From Microglena sp. YARC (Eukaryota > Chlorophyta > Chlorophyceae > Chlamydomonadales > Chlamydomonadaceae), in contig CM039462.1 in NCBI GenBank assembly GCA_022414725.1, positions 58,344,576-58,408,575 of the forward strand: a stretch of DNA of 64,000 bases. The letters are read 5' to 3'. A model generated the notes under the pieces. The model was not told the origin of the DNA and did not search any database. It saw only the letters and a program-made list of their open reading frames with translations. The position numbers and the translations under genes are program-made. Within the stretch, counting starts at the first letter, position 1. Every line of letters begins with the position of its first letter. Positions 62,884 to 64,000 of this stretch are shown in pieces.

Positions 62884-63247
62884 TCAGAACCTTTATGAAT
62901 GGAAATGGCACTAAGTCTTTTTGGAGCAACCTAGCCGACTATCTTTCTACTTGTAGAAGAGCAAGACAGGAAGCCCTGGACTGCTTAGTGGCACCGTAAT
63001 TTATTATCCCTTTTTTTTCTTCTTGAGACTTCTCATTTGTTAGCTTCTTACCTCCGCCACTGTAAGTGGTTGAGATCTGGGTCCTGCTCTAAGGGGTTTA
63101 ATACCTACGCCACCAAAACGGTGGTTGGGAGTTTGGTTTGTTTGTCCTCGACACACCCCTGATGTAATGGGTTTTTCGCTTTGTGGGTGCTTTTTCTTTT
63201 TGTTTAAAGCACAGAGTCTCATACACCCTCGCGGTGTCAAGTAGACT

Positions 63248-63679
63248 TTAACATGTAATGTAATGTAATGTAAGTGCTTCTGCGCGCTCAGTCTCAATCT
63301 TCAGTCTAGCAACATATGCCTTATTTCGAGCGCGCTCAGTCTCAAGCTCATTCTCCAGACTATTCACTCGAGAAGCATCTGCCTTCTTTAGAGAGTGCTC
63401 AGTCTCAATCTCAATCTTCAGTCGAGCAGCATCTGCCTTATTTCGATCGCGCTCAGTCTCAATCTCAATCTTCAGTCGATCTATGTAAATAAAAGCGAAG
63501 GTAGCGATGCAGGTAGGTATTAGTAGAGAAAAACACTTGTCAATCATATTGATTGATTGTTTATAAAGTGTAGCTTTCCACTTGTTGTCCAGAATAAGCG
63601 CAAGATAGCGTTTCAACTTCCAATTACGTAACATTACATTACATTGATTGCCGGAGCGGAGGTAATTAATTGCACGCAA
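63248..63679 (-). CDS. Membrane-anchored coiled-coil protein, 143 aa
   Basis: An intact frame. A basic N-terminal part is followed by a hydrophobic segment, FSLLIPTCIATFAFIYI (50-66), likely a membrane helix, and a long coiled coil made of imperfect 18-20-residue repeats (RLKIEIETERDRNKADAA, RLKIEIETEHSLKKADAS, SLENELETERARNKAYVA). The repeats are visible in the DNA as 60-bp units with TCAATCTCAATCTTCAGTCG between 63,290 and 63,480. Function unknown; comparable anchored coiled coils serve as scaffolds. TGTAA repeats flank both ends (63,254-63,274 and, inverted, 63,631-63,645). Confidence 0.5.
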   Translation of the reverse strand: MRAINYLRSGNQCNVMLRNWKLKRYLALILDNKWKATLYKQSINMIDKCFSLLIPTCIATFAFIYIDRLKIEIETERDRNKADAARLKIEIETEHSLKKADASRVNSLENELETERARNKAYVARLKIETERAEALTLHYITC

Positions 63680-63846
63680 TAAATCATTTTATTTGAAACA
63701 CCAGCAATTCTCCCTGGTTCTCTAGTTGTTTGCATGTAAGGTAAATCAACTTGTATTTCGTTGAAGTCTTCACATATCTCCCTGTTCCTCCTCCAATTCT
63801 TAGTGAATTTCCTGGCTGTGGATATCTTGACAGAAGACGCGTCCAC
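63634..63846 (-). pseudogene. Relative of the 49,405 protein fused to nuclease-like 3' sequence
   Basis: The 70-codon frame holds REICEDFNEIQVDLPYMQTT and REPGR, matching EICEDFNYIEIDLPHMRTTG of the gene at 49,405-49,629. Its first 15 codons lie in DNA that is the diverged copy of the nuclease-like gene end (60,680-60,720), read in another frame. It is therefore a chimera or relic. Confidence 0.4.
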
Positions 63847-64000
63847 CGCGATTCACAGCTGTCACGATCATACGAGAAATTGTCACATATCCAAGTGAGG
63901 TTCCGTCTTCAGGTCCATGTTTATGAGATGCGGTAGCCAGGACAAAAGTCTAGTCGCGCACATAGTGGCCTGCTGTATGGCTTTCAACACCTTGTCATGT
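63805..64000 (-). pseudogene. Diverged second copy of the nuclease-like gene end, cut by the window edge
   Basis: TTTCCTGGCTG(T/C)GGATATCTTGAC, GACGCGTCCACCGCGAT, CACAGCTGTCACGATCATAC and GGCTTTCAACACCTTG are shared with 60,683-60,875, in the same orientation, with scattered differences. Only its 3' part is inside the window. Confidence 0.7.

Overview
The window is an accessory-rich stretch of DNA carrying genes typical of nucleocytoplasmic large DNA viruses (NCLDV): two D5-type primase/helicases, GIY-YIG-like T5orf172 proteins, a Fanzor (eukaryotic/viral TnpB) nuclease, an ankyrin-repeat protein and a small P-loop ATPase. Other parts look eukaryotic: introns with GT..AG borders, mariner-type ends, a tRNA with eukaryotic-style A and B boxes, and many microsatellites. 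It fits a giant-virus genome of a protist or alga, or a host scaffold holding endogenous virus. The sequence alone does not decide. No rRNA genes or CRISPR arrays were seen.

Layout. 1-8,760 is a tandem array of a roughly 490-bp unit that becomes indel-ridden to the right. 8,760-14,525 is a more decayed, partly duplicated extension. 14,526-15,525 is an assembly gap. 15,526-19,240 holds two diverged copies of a 1.5-kb gene-poor block. 19,411-19,915 is a broken gene of a phage/virus structural type. 22.3-22.7 kb holds tandem and dispersed repeats. 23.5-24.05 kb is a dead IS630/mariner transposase. 24.18-33.84 kb is a Fanzor gene split by a 7,496-bp transposon with 29-bp inverted ends and a TTAT duplication. 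That transposon carries a spliced gene of unknown type, and its introns are full of a small palindromic repeat.

33.9-37.7 kb is repeat-rich and gene-poor. 37.9-45.8 kb is an accessory cluster: two caspase-like proteins (one broken), a zinc-motif protein, three LRAT/NC-domain proteins (one filling a mariner-like element), an ankyrin protein and a P-loop ATPase. 46-50.4 kb holds small unknown genes between 21-bp tandem repeats and dispersed modules. 50.5-53 kb has two T5orf172 genes. 53.9-58.4 kb is the replication block, all on the minus strand: a small unknown gene, a D5 helicase lacking its central ATPase motifs, and a PrimPol-D5 protein. 58.5-64 kb has a 260-bp direct repeat with hairpin ends, small genes, a tRNA-Ala-like gene with a disrupted anticodon region, and a duplicated putative PD-(D/E)XK nuclease.

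Several otherwise well-preserved genes change frame at or near homopolymers, so some 'pseudogenes' may reflect unpolished long-read assembly. Intergenic DNA is built from a few shared modules, above all a perfect or near-perfect stem-loop (CAAGCAGACGTCTGCTTG type) that sometimes sits just past a stop codon, as expected of an NCLDV transcript-end hairpin.
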